A stretch of 64,000 nucleotides of DNA from an uncultured Alphaproteobacteria bacterium (GTDB lineage: Bacteria > Pseudomonadota > Alphaproteobacteria > UBA7985 > CAJQQZ01), in contig CAJQQZ010000032.1 of NCBI GenBank assembly GCA_905480575.1, positions 16,333 to 80,332 of the forward strand. The letters are read 5' to 3'. A model generated the notes under the pieces. It was given only the letters and a program-made list of their open reading frames with translations, made no database searches and had not been told where the DNA came from. Positions within the stretch are counted from its first letter, which is position 1. Each line of letters opens with the position of its first letter. This document shows, one piece after another, positions 24,112-33,362 of this stretch. The position numbers were made by a program, and so were the translations under genes.

Positions 24112-25038
24112 TCAATCTTGAATGTTGACAGATATTGAGTCCGCGTTTGCGATTTCCTCAGTCGTCATCACAGTCATTAACTCATCACACTGAGATTGAG
24201 TCCTAGCCTTTGCTTCTCCTTTTTCTAACTCAGCTGTCTTTAGGCAATAAGCAAGAGCTTTGCTTTTGTTCCCTAGCGGTGGCTCAGCTTCCCAATATAG
24301 CCAAAAAAGTGCAGTCCCTGCATCAATGTGACCGCCGATTAGACCTTGTTTGTAGAGTGCCTCCGCTTTTTCCAGGTCTCTCGTGACGCCCGAGCCGCTT
24401 TCATACATGTAACCCAGGTTTCTTATAGCCCTCAGATTACCCTCATTAGCAGCTTGTGAGAATAGTTTCTTGGCTTGGTCAAAATCGACTTCCACACCAA
24501 GCCCCTTAGCATAGAGCGTCGCTAAATTGACAGTCCCAACACTATGGCCAGCTTCATGAGACTTCCTATAAAACTCAAAGGCTGCGATGTAATTAGGTGG
24601 GGTTGATTGTTCTTCCAAAACACCTCTGTTTGCATAGGCAAGGCTGTAACCAAGCTTTATGGCCTGGTCGTAGGCAGCTTTTGCTCTGTTTGTATCTTTT
24701 GACACACCTCCTGCTCCGGTGGAGTAGAGCAAAGCCATATTGTACCAAGCCTTAGGGTAATTCTGAGCAGCTGATTTCTTGTACCATGAAAGTGCTTCCA
24801 CAGCTGTACCTTCAGATTCTGGCAGGCTTTCGAGAGCCACACCCATCAAATTTTGAGCATCAGGATCACCGTCGCGGGCTGCGGAACGCGTGAGTTCAAT
24901 CATGGCGTGATAATTTTGGTTGTGGAATGATTGTCTTGCATAATCTAAGTCAGACAACGACTGACCGAAAGAAGCTGACAAAGCCCCGAACATAGCAGCA
25001 AAAGCAGCCCCCAGATAAAACAGTCTATCTATCTTCAC
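24112..25038 (-). CDS. SEL1-like repeat (TPR-type) exported protein
   Basis: A 308-residue protein with a signal peptide (FYLGAAFAAMFGALSASFG, cleavage near residue 26). About six SEL1 repeats follow, marked by A-x-x-L-x-x-L/MY and AxxWYxxAA patterns, for example KAWYNMALLYSTGAGG, TVNLATLYAKGLGV and AIRNLGYMYESGSGV. Such repeats bind other proteins. The start is GTG at 25038, placed right after the GlcF stop, with AAGGGAT upstream. The codons GAA GGG ATA TAA that end glcF also form this ribosome site. It is the last gene of the glc operon; its role there is unknown. Confidence 0.8.
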   Translation of the reverse strand: MKIDRLFYLGAAFAAMFGALSASFGQSLSDLDYARQSFHNQNYHAMIELTRSAARDGDPDAQNLMGVALESLPESEGTAVEALSWYKKSAAQNYPKAWYNMALLYSTGAGGVSKDTNRAKAAYDQAIKLGYSLAYANRGVLEEQSTPPNYIAAFEFYRKSHEAGHSVGTVNLATLYAKGLGVEVDFDQAKKLFSQAANEGNLRAIRNLGYMYESGSGVTRDLEKAEALYKQGLIGGHIDAGTALFWLYWEAEPPLGNKSKALAYCLKTAELEKGEAKARTQSQCDELMTVMTTEEIANADSISVNIQD

Positions 25039-25039
25039 G

Positions 25040-26332
25040 TTATATCCCTTCAGGCTTTGGTCCGCCACTCGTCCAGTCCAACACTTCTACTGTATGGACA
25101 ATAGGAATGTCAGTCCCTTGGCCAATTTGCGTAATACAACCAATGTTTCCCGTCGCTATGAATTCTGGGCGAGTCTTTTCTATGTTTGCAACTTTGTTCT
25201 CTAGCAGCTTGGCTGAAATTTCGGGCTGAAGAATATTGTAGGTTCCCGCCGAGCCACAACAAAGATGGCCCTGTGGAACGTCTTGGACTTTAAAACCTGC
25301 CGCCTTCAAAAGGTCTTTAGGCTGCGTTGTTATCTTTTGGCCATGTTGCATCGAACAAGCGGAATGATAGGCTATACGCTGTCCCGTCTCAACGACCGAA
25401 GGCATGAGGCCAACATCAAAAAGAAACTCCGTCACATCTTTAGCCAGCGAAGAAATAAGCTCTGCTTTCTCCGCATAGTCAGGATCATTACGGAACATAA
25501 AACCATAGTCTTTGATTGTCGTTCCACAGCCCGAAGCATTGATGACAATGGCATCGAGTCCCTTGCCACCACCCTCTTTCGTATCTCTATGCCAGGCATC
25601 AATCATGACTTTGGCTTGCGCGTGGGCTCGGTCAGATTTGCCCATGTGATGAACAAGAGAACCGCAACAACCTGTATTCTCTGGGTAGACAACTTCCGCA
25701 CCATGGCGCGTTAACAACCGCAAAGTCGCTTCGTTGATTGAAGGTTGCAGCACCTTTTGGGCGCAGCCCGGCAAAACAGCGACGCGGTATTTCTTTTGCC
25801 CCTCAGCCGGTGTCACTCCAGGTTTATCGAACGGTGAAGCAACTGGTAATCGCGTTGGCGCCAACTGTAGCATGGCCTTCAGGCGGGCGGGAAACAACCC
25901 AGCGAAGGGTTTCGCCATACCGGCGAATAGTAAAGAAACTTTAAAAAGCCTTGGGCTTGGCAGAACCGTTGCCAATAAGGCCCGTAGTCCTTTGTCAATC
26001 AAAGGGCGGTCATAAGTTTCTTCGATATGCTTGCGCGCATGGTCGACCAAATGCATGTAATTCACACCGGAAGGACAAGTAGACATACAAGACAAACAGG
26101 AAAGACAGCGATCCACGTGGGTAACCACCTCTTTGTTCGCTGGCTTGTCGTTCTCCAACATATCCTTGATCAGATATATGCGCCCTCTCGGACTATCCAA
26201 CTCATCCCCCAACAGCGTGTAAGTCGGGCAGGTGGCTGTGCAAAACCCACAGTGAACACAAGTTCTTAGAACTTGTTCAGAGGCGGCCATATCAGGATTT
26301 TTTAGTTGCTCAGGCGTAAAGTTAGTTTGCAT
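25040..26332 (-). CDS. glcF: glycolate oxidase iron-sulfur subunit GlcF
   Basis: A 430-residue subunit of membrane-associated glycolate oxidase. Two 4Fe-4S motifs lie at Cys25/28/31/35 (CVHCGFCTATCP) and Cys76/79/82/86 (CLSCLSCMSTCP). Two CCG-type modules (GCCGS and LCCGSAG) follow. It passes electrons from the flavin subunits to the respiratory chain. The ATG at 26332 follows AAGGGAT, and glcE stops just one base away. As in glcF itself, the glcE C-terminal codons GAA GGG ATA TAA double as the ribosome site. A frame extension to 26383 lies inside glcE and is rejected. Confidence 0.93.
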   Translation of the reverse strand: MQTNFTPEQLKNPDMAASEQVLRTCVHCGFCTATCPTYTLLGDELDSPRGRIYLIKDMLENDKPANKEVVTHVDRCLSCLSCMSTCPSGVNYMHLVDHARKHIEETYDRPLIDKGLRALLATVLPSPRLFKVSLLFAGMAKPFAGLFPARLKAMLQLAPTRLPVASPFDKPGVTPAEGQKKYRVAVLPGCAQKVLQPSINEATLRLLTRHGAEVVYPENTGCCGSLVHHMGKSDRAHAQAKVMIDAWHRDTKEGGGKGLDAIVINASGCGTTIKDYGFMFRNDPDYAEKAELISSLAKDVTEFLFDVGLMPSVVETGQRIAYHSACSMQHGQKITTQPKDLLKAAGFKVQDVPQGHLCCGSAGTYNILQPEISAKLLENKVANIEKTRPEFIATGNIGCITQIGQGTDIPIVHTVEVLDWTSGGPKPEGI

Positions 26333-26333
26333 T

Positions 26334-27497
26334 TTATATCCCTTCGAACTGGCGGCCAGGATTGAGGACAGCCTTAGGGTCAAAGGCTCTTTTTACCCCC
26401 TCACTTAGCATTCGGTTGCCTGGAGCAAGAGGGTCAAAAACATCCAACCTTTTGCGAATATCTTCAGGCGCTTTGAAGAGTAAAGCTTGTCCCCCCACAA
26501 GGGCTAATGCAGCACGGATGTCCAACCCGGATTGGTTTTCATCAAGCCCAATCCAAACAAGACCGCCGCCCCAATCATAGAACGCAGCTACATCACCTTG
26601 TTTTTTGAGTTCGTTTACCAATGCCGGCCCAGCCGTAAGCGTAGTTGAAACCTTCCAAACGATATCTTTCTTAGAGAGCAGAGAATTCACTTCCCTAACT
26701 TCGACCCAGAAAGCGTCTCCCTCTTCGTTCCCTATTGTTTCTAATTCACCAAAAGAGGCGAGCGCCAACTTCAGCTCCTCGATGCGATAAGCAACTGATT
26801 TCTCCAATCCTTCTATCTGTACCGCGGTCTGTGACCTTCCTGGGACGTGGGCGGCGGTAACGACATCAAAGGGACTTCCCAACGCAACCGACATAAACTG
26901 AACAGCGCTCTCATCACTGAGGCCCGACGCGAAAAGAGTGACGCGACTTTCCTGAATGGGCAGAGTCTTCAACGTGACATCTGTCATCGCGGCTAATGTT
27001 CCCCACGACCCTGCCATCAGCTTGCAAAGATCGTAGCCAGTGACGTTCTTCATCACCCTACCGCCGTTCTTGATCTGCTCGCCCCGACCATTGATCATCT
27101 CAACACCCAAGAAGTGGTCGCGTGCAGCCCCTTTGGATAGGCGGCTTGGTCCTGAAAGATTTGTCGCTAAGACTCCGCCAATAGATGGCTCAGCGCTTGA
27201 ACCCAGCAAGGCTGCGTAAGATGGCGGATCAAAAGCTAGACGTTGCCCCCCTTCCGCTAGAACTTTGGTTATCTCACTGACTGGTGTTCCTGCTTTGGCA
27301 GATACAACCATTTCGGATTGTTCGTAGAAATTGACACCTGTCAGACCAGATAAATCCAGCTGATTATCGCAATCGATGCACCGCCCAATAGTGCGTTTAC
27401 TACCCTGCCCCAGAACTTCTATTGTCTTGCCTGAGCTATTATGCTCTTGGATGATCTTTTTTGCTTCTACCGCGGTCGTTGCTTTAACTGTAGGCAT
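26334..27497 (-). CDS. glcE: glycolate oxidase FAD-binding subunit GlcE
   Basis: A 387-residue FAD-binding subunit of glycolate oxidase, with a PCMH-type FAD domain. GSSAEPSIGGVLATNLSGPSR (shortened: IGGVLATNLSGP) is the pyrophosphate-binding region and VMKNVTGYDLCKLMAGSWG (shortened: NVTGYDLCKLM) is a GlcE signature. It lies 3 bases after glcD. GlcE is needed with GlcD and GlcF for oxidation of glycolate to glyoxylate. Confidence 0.92.
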   Translation of the reverse strand: MPTVKATTAVEAKKIIQEHNSSGKTIEVLGQGSKRTIGRCIDCDNQLDLSGLTGVNFYEQSEMVVSAKAGTPVSEITKVLAEGGQRLAFDPPSYAALLGSSAEPSIGGVLATNLSGPSRLSKGAARDHFLGVEMINGRGEQIKNGGRVMKNVTGYDLCKLMAGSWGTLAAMTDVTLKTLPIQESRVTLFASGLSDESAVQFMSVALGSPFDVVTAAHVPGRSQTAVQIEGLEKSVAYRIEELKLALASFGELETIGNEEGDAFWVEVREVNSLLSKKDIVWKVSTTLTAGPALVNELKKQGDVAAFYDWGGGLVWIGLDENQSGLDIRAALALVGGQALLFKAPEDIRKRLDVFDPLAPGNRMLSEGVKRAFDPKAVLNPGRQFEGI

Positions 27498-27500
27498 TGG

Positions 27501-28952
27501 TTAAGCGGCCTCCATTTTAGCAACCTGTCCGTCTTCCAACGGAAAGACTTTCGCGGGATTCAAGAGCCACTGCGGATCGAAGACTGATTTCAATCGCTTC
27601 ATCTGATCAAGGTCATCTTTGTTGAACATGATCGGCATGAGGTCGCGTTTCTCGATTCCAACGCCATGCTCACCTGTCAGACATCCACCAACATCCACAC
27701 ACAACTGGAGGATTTCTGCGCCCATTTCTTCAACACGTTCCAACTCGCCTGGCTTGTTGCCGTTGTAGAGCACAAGGGGATGGAGGTTGCCATCGCCCGC
27801 GTGAAAAATGTTGGCCACTTGCAGCCCATACTTGTCCGAAATCGCCTGGATACCTTTGAGAACTTCAGGCAACCGAGAGGTCGGTATGGTTCCATCCATA
27901 CAAAGGTAGTCCGGTGAGATTTGTCCTACCGCACCAAAGGCTGATTTCCGACCCTTCCAGATAGCAGCGCTCTCTGTTTCATTATAACTGACTTTCAGCG
28001 ACACCGGATTGAAGTCTTTGGCAATGCTGGTGATTTTCCCCAGCTGGTCGTCAATTTCTTCATCCGAGCCTTCCACTTCGATGATCAGCATGGCTTCCAC
28101 GTCGAGCGGATATCCTGCATTTGTGAAGTTTTCGGCTGCATGTATCGCTGGACGGTCCATAAACTCGATGGCGACAGGAATGATTCCAGAGGCAATAATT
28201 GCAGCGACACAGGCTCCCGCATCCTCATTCGCATTAAACCCTACGAGGACAGGTCGCGCACCCTCTGGGCTGCGGAGAATACGTACGGTAATTTCTGTCA
28301 CAACGCCCATCATGCCTTCAGAACCGATGAACAGCCCCATCAAGTCATAGGAATTGGCGTCTAAATGCTTGCCGCCGAATTCGACTATTGATCCGTCCAT
28401 CAATGCTACTTTGAGGCCAAGAACATTGTTGGTTGTGACACCATATTTCAGACAGTGAGCCCCACCAGAATTCATCCCAATATTACCTGCAATCGTACAA
28501 GCCAGCTGACTGGAGGGATCTGGCGCATAAAAGAAGCCGTCCGGTGACACCGCGTTAGTGATGTTGATGTTCGTCACACCAGCCTGAACTGTTGCAGTGC
28601 GGTTGTCATAGTCAATCTCGAGAATTGACTTCATTTTTGACACACCGAGAATAACTGCGTCACCCAACGGCAACGCACCGCCCGCCAGAGACGTCCCCGC
28701 TCCTCTAGCCACAACGTTTACTCTTTGATCGTTGCAATACTTGAGAACAGCGGAAATTTCTTCTGTTGTCGAAGGCAGAACGACTGCCAAAGGCATCTGA
28801 CGGTATGCCGCCAATCCATCTGTCTCAAAAGGGCGTAGCTCGTCCTCTTTGTCGATCACCGCGTCATCCGCACTAATCAGACTGCGCAACGCTGAAACAA
28901 TTTCTGCCTTGCGGCTCACTATTTTTGGATCGGCCTCGGGTAGTTGCAACAT
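27501..28952 (-). CDS. glcD: glycolate oxidase FAD-linked subunit GlcD
   Basis: A 483-residue FAD-linked oxidase, the catalytic subunit that oxidises glycolate (or D-lactate) to glyoxylate. The PP-loop VVARGAGTSLAGGALP near residue 80, NIGMNSGGAHCLKYG near 155, and the C-terminal HAGDGNLHP and GGCLTGEHGVG motifs are standard. A ribosome site AGGAGG precedes the ATG. The gene follows the malyl-CoA lyase gene by 11 bases. Confidence 0.94.
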   Translation of the reverse strand: MLQLPEADPKIVSRKAEIVSALRSLISADDAVIDKEDELRPFETDGLAAYRQMPLAVVLPSTTEEISAVLKYCNDQRVNVVARGAGTSLAGGALPLGDAVILGVSKMKSILEIDYDNRTATVQAGVTNINITNAVSPDGFFYAPDPSSQLACTIAGNIGMNSGGAHCLKYGVTTNNVLGLKVALMDGSIVEFGGKHLDANSYDLMGLFIGSEGMMGVVTEITVRILRSPEGARPVLVGFNANEDAGACVAAIIASGIIPVAIEFMDRPAIHAAENFTNAGYPLDVEAMLIIEVEGSDEEIDDQLGKITSIAKDFNPVSLKVSYNETESAAIWKGRKSAFGAVGQISPDYLCMDGTIPTSRLPEVLKGIQAISDKYGLQVANIFHAGDGNLHPLVLYNGNKPGELERVEEMGAEILQLCVDVGGCLTGEHGVGIEKRDLMPIMFNKDDLDQMKRLKSVFDPQWLLNPAKVFPLEDGQVAKMEAA

Positions 28953-28963
28953 ATCAAATCCTC

Positions 28964-29944
28964 CTAAGAAGCTGCAGCGATCTGTTCTGCTTTCTTGACC
29001 ATGTTCTCAGCCTGTTTAATTGATGCGATGTCAATTAAACGACCATCCAGTGACACAGCGCCCAAGCCCTGAGCTGTGGCTTCTTCCATCGCCTCAATTA
29101 TACGCTTGGCTTTGGTAATGTCGGCTTCTGAAGGGCTGTAAACTTCATTGGCGAGATCAAGCTGTGATGGATGGATCGCCCATTTGCCTTCGCAACCAAG
29201 AACACCAGCACGATTTGCTTGCGCTCTAAAACCTTCTGAATCGGAGAAATCACCAAAGGGGCCATCCACAGCGCGCAAGCCATAGGCTCTCGCTGCGACA
29301 ACCATTCGAGAAACCGCGTAGTGCCACATGTCGCCCCAATGGTACTGGCGATCACTGTCCCCGGCTTCGCCAGTCAAAACGCCGTAGTCAGCATGTGGAC
29401 CACCAATCATAGTGGTTCGGGCTTGTGTGGATGCTGCGTAATCTGCAACACCGAAATGAAGTGACTCATTGCGTTTCGATGCGGCAGCTATCTCGTCAAC
29501 GTTCGCCATGCCGAGTGCTGTTTCAATGATGATCTCAAACCCGAGACGCTTCTGACGACCAACTGCATCCTCAACCTGGGTGCAAAGCATATCCAGCGCA
29601 TAGATATCTGATGCGGTACCGATCTTTGGCAACATCAAAAGATCCAGCCTCTCGCCGGATTGTTCTATGATATCAATCACATCTCTATACATGTAGTGAG
29701 TGTCTAGGCCATTCACCCGCACCGAAAGTGTCTTGTCGCCCCAGTCCAGTTCCTGAATAGCTTGAATGGCATTCTTTCTTGCTTGCGGTTTCTCATCAGG
29801 GGCAACGGCATCTTCAAGATCCAGGAACACGACATCCGCAGAAGACTGTGCTGCCTTCTCAAGAAACCTCATTTTACTGGCCGGAACGGCCAGTTCAGAT
29901 CGGTTCATTCTCGCTGGCGCTTGTTCAACAATAGTAAATGACAT
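28964..29944 (-). CDS. mcl1: malyl-CoA/beta-methylmalyl-CoA lyase (HpcH/HpaI CoA-ester lyase family)
   Basis: A 326-residue CoA-ester lyase of the citrate-lyase-beta-like TIM-barrel family. The ADVVFLDLEDAVAP segment supplies metal/acid ligands; RVNGLDTHYMYRD, LMLPKIG and GPFGDFSD are signature segments of Mcl1-type enzymes. It condenses or cleaves glyoxylate with acetyl-CoA (or propionyl-CoA). The length fits the lyase Mcl1 better than the shorter malyl-CoA thioesterase Mcl2. The ATG at 29944 follows AAGGATG. It lies between the IclR gene (10 bases) and glcD (11 bases), so it would use the glyoxylate made by the downstream glycolate oxidase. Confidence 0.86.
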   Translation of the reverse strand: MSFTIVEQAPARMNRSELAVPASKMRFLEKAAQSSADVVFLDLEDAVAPDEKPQARKNAIQAIQELDWGDKTLSVRVNGLDTHYMYRDVIDIIEQSGERLDLLMLPKIGTASDIYALDMLCTQVEDAVGRQKRLGFEIIIETALGMANVDEIAAASKRNESLHFGVADYAASTQARTTMIGGPHADYGVLTGEAGDSDRQYHWGDMWHYAVSRMVVAARAYGLRAVDGPFGDFSDSEGFRAQANRAGVLGCEGKWAIHPSQLDLANEVYSPSEADITKAKRIIEAMEEATAQGLGAVSLDGRLIDIASIKQAENMVKKAEQIAAAS

Positions 29945-29954
29945 CAGTACATCC

Positions 29955-30761
29955 TTAGTTTTGGGAGCTCGGGGAGTTACCACCAAATTCTCGCGTTATT
30001 CTTTCAGCTGTGGAACAGACCAACTTGCCTAGCTCCTGGAACTTGTTATCAGGTATTCTTGCTAGCGGACCCGACAAAGATAATCCAGCCACGGGATCAC
30101 AGTTTTCATCATATATTAGCGAAGCAACACAACGAAGTCCGACGGCATGTTCTTCATCATCAATGGCGTAGCCATCGCGCAGTGCATCAGCAAAAGCTTG
30201 GCGCATGACAGACATATCAGTGATCGTTTTATCGGTCACTCTGCGCATACCTGTTTTGGCCAGCAGAGCTGAACGTTCCTGTTCCGATTGCACGGCCAAC
30301 ATGGCCTTACCTATGCCAGAACAATGGAGCGGGACCCTTGTTCCTGGGGCCGCCATCGCGCGCATCATTTGACGAGATTCAATCTGCGCCACATAGACGG
30401 CAGCATCACCGCTCTGAACCGCAAGGTTAACCGTCTCGCCCGTTGTCTCCATCAGCGCTTTCATGAATGGTCTCGCCGTTTGAATGAGGTCGCGGTCACG
30501 AACAAAGGCGTTACCAATCGAGAAGGTTTTCACACCAACCGACCAAGTCAGGCTATCGGCGTCAAAACGAGCAAATTTTTCCTGCTGAAGGGTCGATAAC
30601 AACCGATGTGTTGTTGAAGGTGGAAAGCCAGACTGGGCGGCGATCGTTTTGAGAGACAACCCTCCTCCACCATTAGCTAAAATCTCCAGCAACTGCAGTG
30701 CTTTTACGAGAGATTGGACTTGGCCTTTGTTGGAACCGTTGCTGTCAATTTTTGTTGGCAC
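29955..30761 (-). CDS. IclR family transcriptional regulator
   Basis: A 268-residue regulator. The N-terminal winged helix carries LKTIAAQSGFPPSTTHRLLSTL (key part PPSTTHRLLSTL, about residues 48-59). The effector domain has the IclR-type GLRCVASLIYDENC strand. It is the first gene of the iclR-mcl-glcDEF-SEL1 unit, so it probably controls its own operon. The likely effector is glycolate or glyoxylate, by context only. Confidence 0.9.
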   Translation of the reverse strand: MPTKIDSNGSNKGQVQSLVKALQLLEILANGGGGLSLKTIAAQSGFPPSTTHRLLSTLQQEKFARFDADSLTWSVGVKTFSIGNAFVRDRDLIQTARPFMKALMETTGETVNLAVQSGDAAVYVAQIESRQMMRAMAAPGTRVPLHCSGIGKAMLAVQSEQERSALLAKTGMRRVTDKTITDMSVMRQAFADALRDGYAIDDEEHAVGLRCVASLIYDENCDPVAGLSLSGPLARIPDNKFQELGKLVCSTAERITREFGGNSPSSQN

Positions 30762-30842
30762 AGAGCTTCTCCTATACCGGAGAAGTTAACAAACTGTCCG
30801 CACTATGTAAAACGTCATTCCACAATATGAGACAAGAAAACC

Positions 30843-31706
30843 TCAATCCTGCCTAGACAATTTGTATTCACGGTAAAGGATAAAAATACCACTTCCTACG
30901 ATCAGCAGTCCGCCAGCAATTGAAGCGAGATCAGGTATGTCGCCCCAAATCATAAATCCAAAGAGAGCAGCCCAAACCAACCCTGTGTATTCAAAGGGAG
31001 ACGTAATCGCCGGATTGGCAAGCGTGTAAGCCTTGGTGATTAGGAACTGCGCTGACACACCAAACAAAGCAACAAATGCAACCAGCGCAAGTGATTCAGT
31101 GCTAACAGGCTCCCAAATCCACAACTGCGGAATCCACATGGTGGAAGCAAACCCTAACAGGGTGTAAAACAAAATCGACTGCGCCGATTGTTTCTCGCCA
31201 AGCCGCCTGGTTGCCAATGCAACGAGAGCCCATCCGAATGCAGCGGCTAACATATACAACATCGGCCATTGGAACCCGCCGCCAGGTTTAGTCATTAGAA
31301 CAACCCCAAGGAATCCCACAACGACAGCCGACCAGCGTTTCAACCCGACCTGTTCCCTCAAGACAGGCACCGAAAGAGCCGTCAAAAACAGCGGAAATGA
31401 GAAGAACAGCGCCGTCGCTGTTGCCAGCTCCAAATACTTCAGACCCGTGAAGAACAAGCACCAAGACACGACGTTCACAAAAGTCCTGAAGAACAAAAGC
31501 TTGGGCTCATGGATCTTCAAATCCATTCTGGCCCTAAAGAGCTTCGTACCACTGTAGAGGAAAACAATCCCAAAGAGGCTTCGGATGAAGATGATTTGCA
31601 GAACAGCCAATTCGACGGTAAGCCATTTTATCCCGCTGTCCTGGATAACAAAGAGAACTGCACCAAAGAGTACCATCACGATGGCTACCAATATTTGTTT
31701 GTTCAC
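30843..31706 (-). CDS. EamA-domain DMT superfamily transporter
   Basis: A 287-residue membrane protein with ten hydrophobic segments in two EamA halves. The first helix (VLFGAVLFVIQDSG) and the SPFEYTGLVWAALFGFMIWGD segment (core SPFEYTGLVWAALFG) near residue 235 are typical. It is an exporter or permease of small metabolites. It is separated from the IclR gene by about 80 bases and is probably transcribed alone. The substrate is unknown. Confidence 0.85.
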   Translation of the reverse strand: MNKQILVAIVMVLFGAVLFVIQDSGIKWLTVELAVLQIIFIRSLFGIVFLYSGTKLFRARMDLKIHEPKLLFFRTFVNVVSWCLFFTGLKYLELATATALFFSFPLFLTALSVPVLREQVGLKRWSAVVVGFLGVVLMTKPGGGFQWPMLYMLAAAFGWALVALATRRLGEKQSAQSILFYTLLGFASTMWIPQLWIWEPVSTESLALVAFVALFGVSAQFLITKAYTLANPAITSPFEYTGLVWAALFGFMIWGDIPDLASIAGGLLIVGSGIFILYREYKLSRQD

Positions 31707-31878
31707 TTTGCCACCTGTTTTTCAAAACCAGATCTTCCCTAGCACCTAACGCATGGCAAAGCATCCTGATAAATGAAGGTTCGGCGGCTATCGTTTATGA
31801 CTGCAGTCACTTCCAGAGAGCACCAAACTGGGCTACTCTCCGTCTATACGAGCTAAAACAGTGATTGGGGAAGACATG

Positions 31879-33045
31879 ATGGCATTCCAAAGATATTGGT
31901 TCGGAGTCCTCATTTGCTTGACGGCATTTGGACCGGCGAAAGCAGACACTGTGTTGGTATTGGACGCATCAAACTCAATGTGGGGCGAAATCGGCGGTAC
32001 TCACAAGATTGACATTGCTAAAGAAACCGTTGGCTTGATCATGCACGATTGGCCAGAAAGCGAAGCCATTGGAATGATCGCCTACGGCCATCGACGTAAG
32101 TCTGATTGCAGCGATATCGAAACCCTTGTTCCCATTTCGCAGGGAGCAGCTGCAGACATTGCACGCCTCACCCAACAGCTTTCGCCCAAGGGCAAAACAC
32201 CGCTCAGTGATGCAGTACTAGCAGCCGCTGAAGCGCTTCGATATCAAGAGTCGGAAGCGACGGTCGTTCTCGTCACAGACGGTGTCGAGACGTGCAACCA
32301 AGACCCCTGTCTACTGGCCACTCAATTGGAACAGCAGGGTATAGACTTCACCGCCCACGTGATCGGCTTTGACATGTCCTTGGAGGAACAAGCCTCTGTT
32401 GCTTGTCTCGCCTATGAAACAGGCGGTTTGTTCCTTCCCGCTGATAACGCTGGCGAGTTGGCTGAGGCTTTTGGAGAGGTCAGCGAAGTTTTGCAGGAAG
32501 AACAAGCACCAGCGATTGAAAGAGAGGCCGCTCTAACCGTCCCCAACGAAGTACCGGCTTCAACCAGCTTTTCTGTTCAGTGGTCAGTTGAAGAAGCGGT
32601 TTCGCAAGTCCGCATAATGTTGGTGCCCGAAGGAGCAGGCCCTAACAAGGCTTTCCACTCTATCAACTCACTCTCACCTCACAGATCATTCATTGCCCCC
32701 AATGAGCTTGGAGCCTACGACGTAATCGTTTGGGATGGCACGACAAAGTCTGTACTTGCCCGGCAACCGCTCCTGGTTGTTGAAGGCGGTGTGCAAATCT
32801 CTGCACCAGACAACGTTACTGCAGGCCAAAACTTCACTGTGAGTTGGGGGGCTGAAGGGACAAAAGTCGACCGAATAGCCGTTGCTACAATCGGCCAAGC
32901 CAAACCAAGAGGTCTCTACAACCGCTCTGCCTCCGGAAGAACGGAACGAAAAATGAGAGCCCCGAAAGAGGCCGGTCGATATGAGGTCCGCTACATTGGA
33001 GTTGGGGATACGGTCCTGGCGACGACGACTATCACAGTGGAGTAA
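31879..33045 (+). CDS. secreted VWA-domain protein with two Ig-like repeats
   Basis: A 388-residue exported protein. A short signal peptide (YWFGVLICLTAFGPAKA) is followed by a von Willebrand A domain whose MIDAS residues are visible: DASNS (about residues 26-30), the Thr in KGKTPLSD and the Asp in VTDGVETC. After about residue 205, two related segments of some 85 residues each (beginning VPNEVPASTSFSVQW and APDNVTAGQNFTVSW) look like tandem Ig/fibronectin-like domains. Such proteins bind divalent metal and partner proteins in the periplasm or envelope. Two ATG codons (31876, 31879) follow GGGGAAG; the second has better spacing. Confidence 0.8.
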   Translation: MAFQRYWFGVLICLTAFGPAKADTVLVLDASNSMWGEIGGTHKIDIAKETVGLIMHDWPESEAIGMIAYGHRRKSDCSDIETLVPISQGAAADIARLTQQLSPKGKTPLSDAVLAAAEALRYQESEATVVLVTDGVETCNQDPCLLATQLEQQGIDFTAHVIGFDMSLEEQASVACLAYETGGLFLPADNAGELAEAFGEVSEVLQEEQAPAIEREAALTVPNEVPASTSFSVQWSVEEAVSQVRIMLVPEGAGPNKAFHSINSLSPHRSFIAPNELGAYDVIVWDGTTKSVLARQPLLVVEGGVQISAPDNVTAGQNFTVSWGAEGTKVDRIAVATIGQAKPRGLYNRSASGRTERKMRAPKEAGRYEVRYIGVGDTVLATTTITVE

Positions 33046-33051
33046 ATCGGC

Positions 33052-33354
33052 TTACTTGTTCAGGCCGTTCCAACAGGCCTCGTCGTAACCTAAAGCCCAA
33101 GCAGCGCCTTGCTCCACATCGCTTAGTTCATGCCAGGCTTTACCGTTAGAAGCTGGAAATTTGGCCTCATTCCCACTATCCCAAATGTTCTCTGTCCAGC
33201 CAAGTTTACGCCAGTGTTTCTTGTACTTTCCTGGAATTTGATACCAAGCAAGACTACTCCATTCCGCATCAACGGAAGAGTCTGCCTGCACTGAAGAAAA
33301 GGTAAACAAACTTACCAAAACAACAACTAGTGACGCTTTGAGGACTCTAACCAT
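33052..33354 (-). CDS. small secreted Trp-rich protein, unknown function
   Basis: A 100-residue protein with a clear signal peptide (VLKASLVVVLVSLFTFSSVQA). The mature 75 residues are rich in Trp and contain two copies of an LG-aromatic-x4-W pattern: KLGWTENIWD and ALGYDEACW. Similar W/LGY motifs occur in small proteins of algae and marine bacteria, with no established function. A palindrome lies just upstream (33363-33402). It is convergent with the VWA gene, 6 bases apart, so no operon link is implied. Confidence 0.65.
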   Translation of the reverse strand: MVRVLKASLVVVLVSLFTFSSVQADSSVDAEWSSLAWYQIPGKYKKHWRKLGWTENIWDSGNEAKFPASNGKAWHELSDVEQGAAWALGYDEACWNGLNK

Positions 33355-33362
33355 GACTACCT

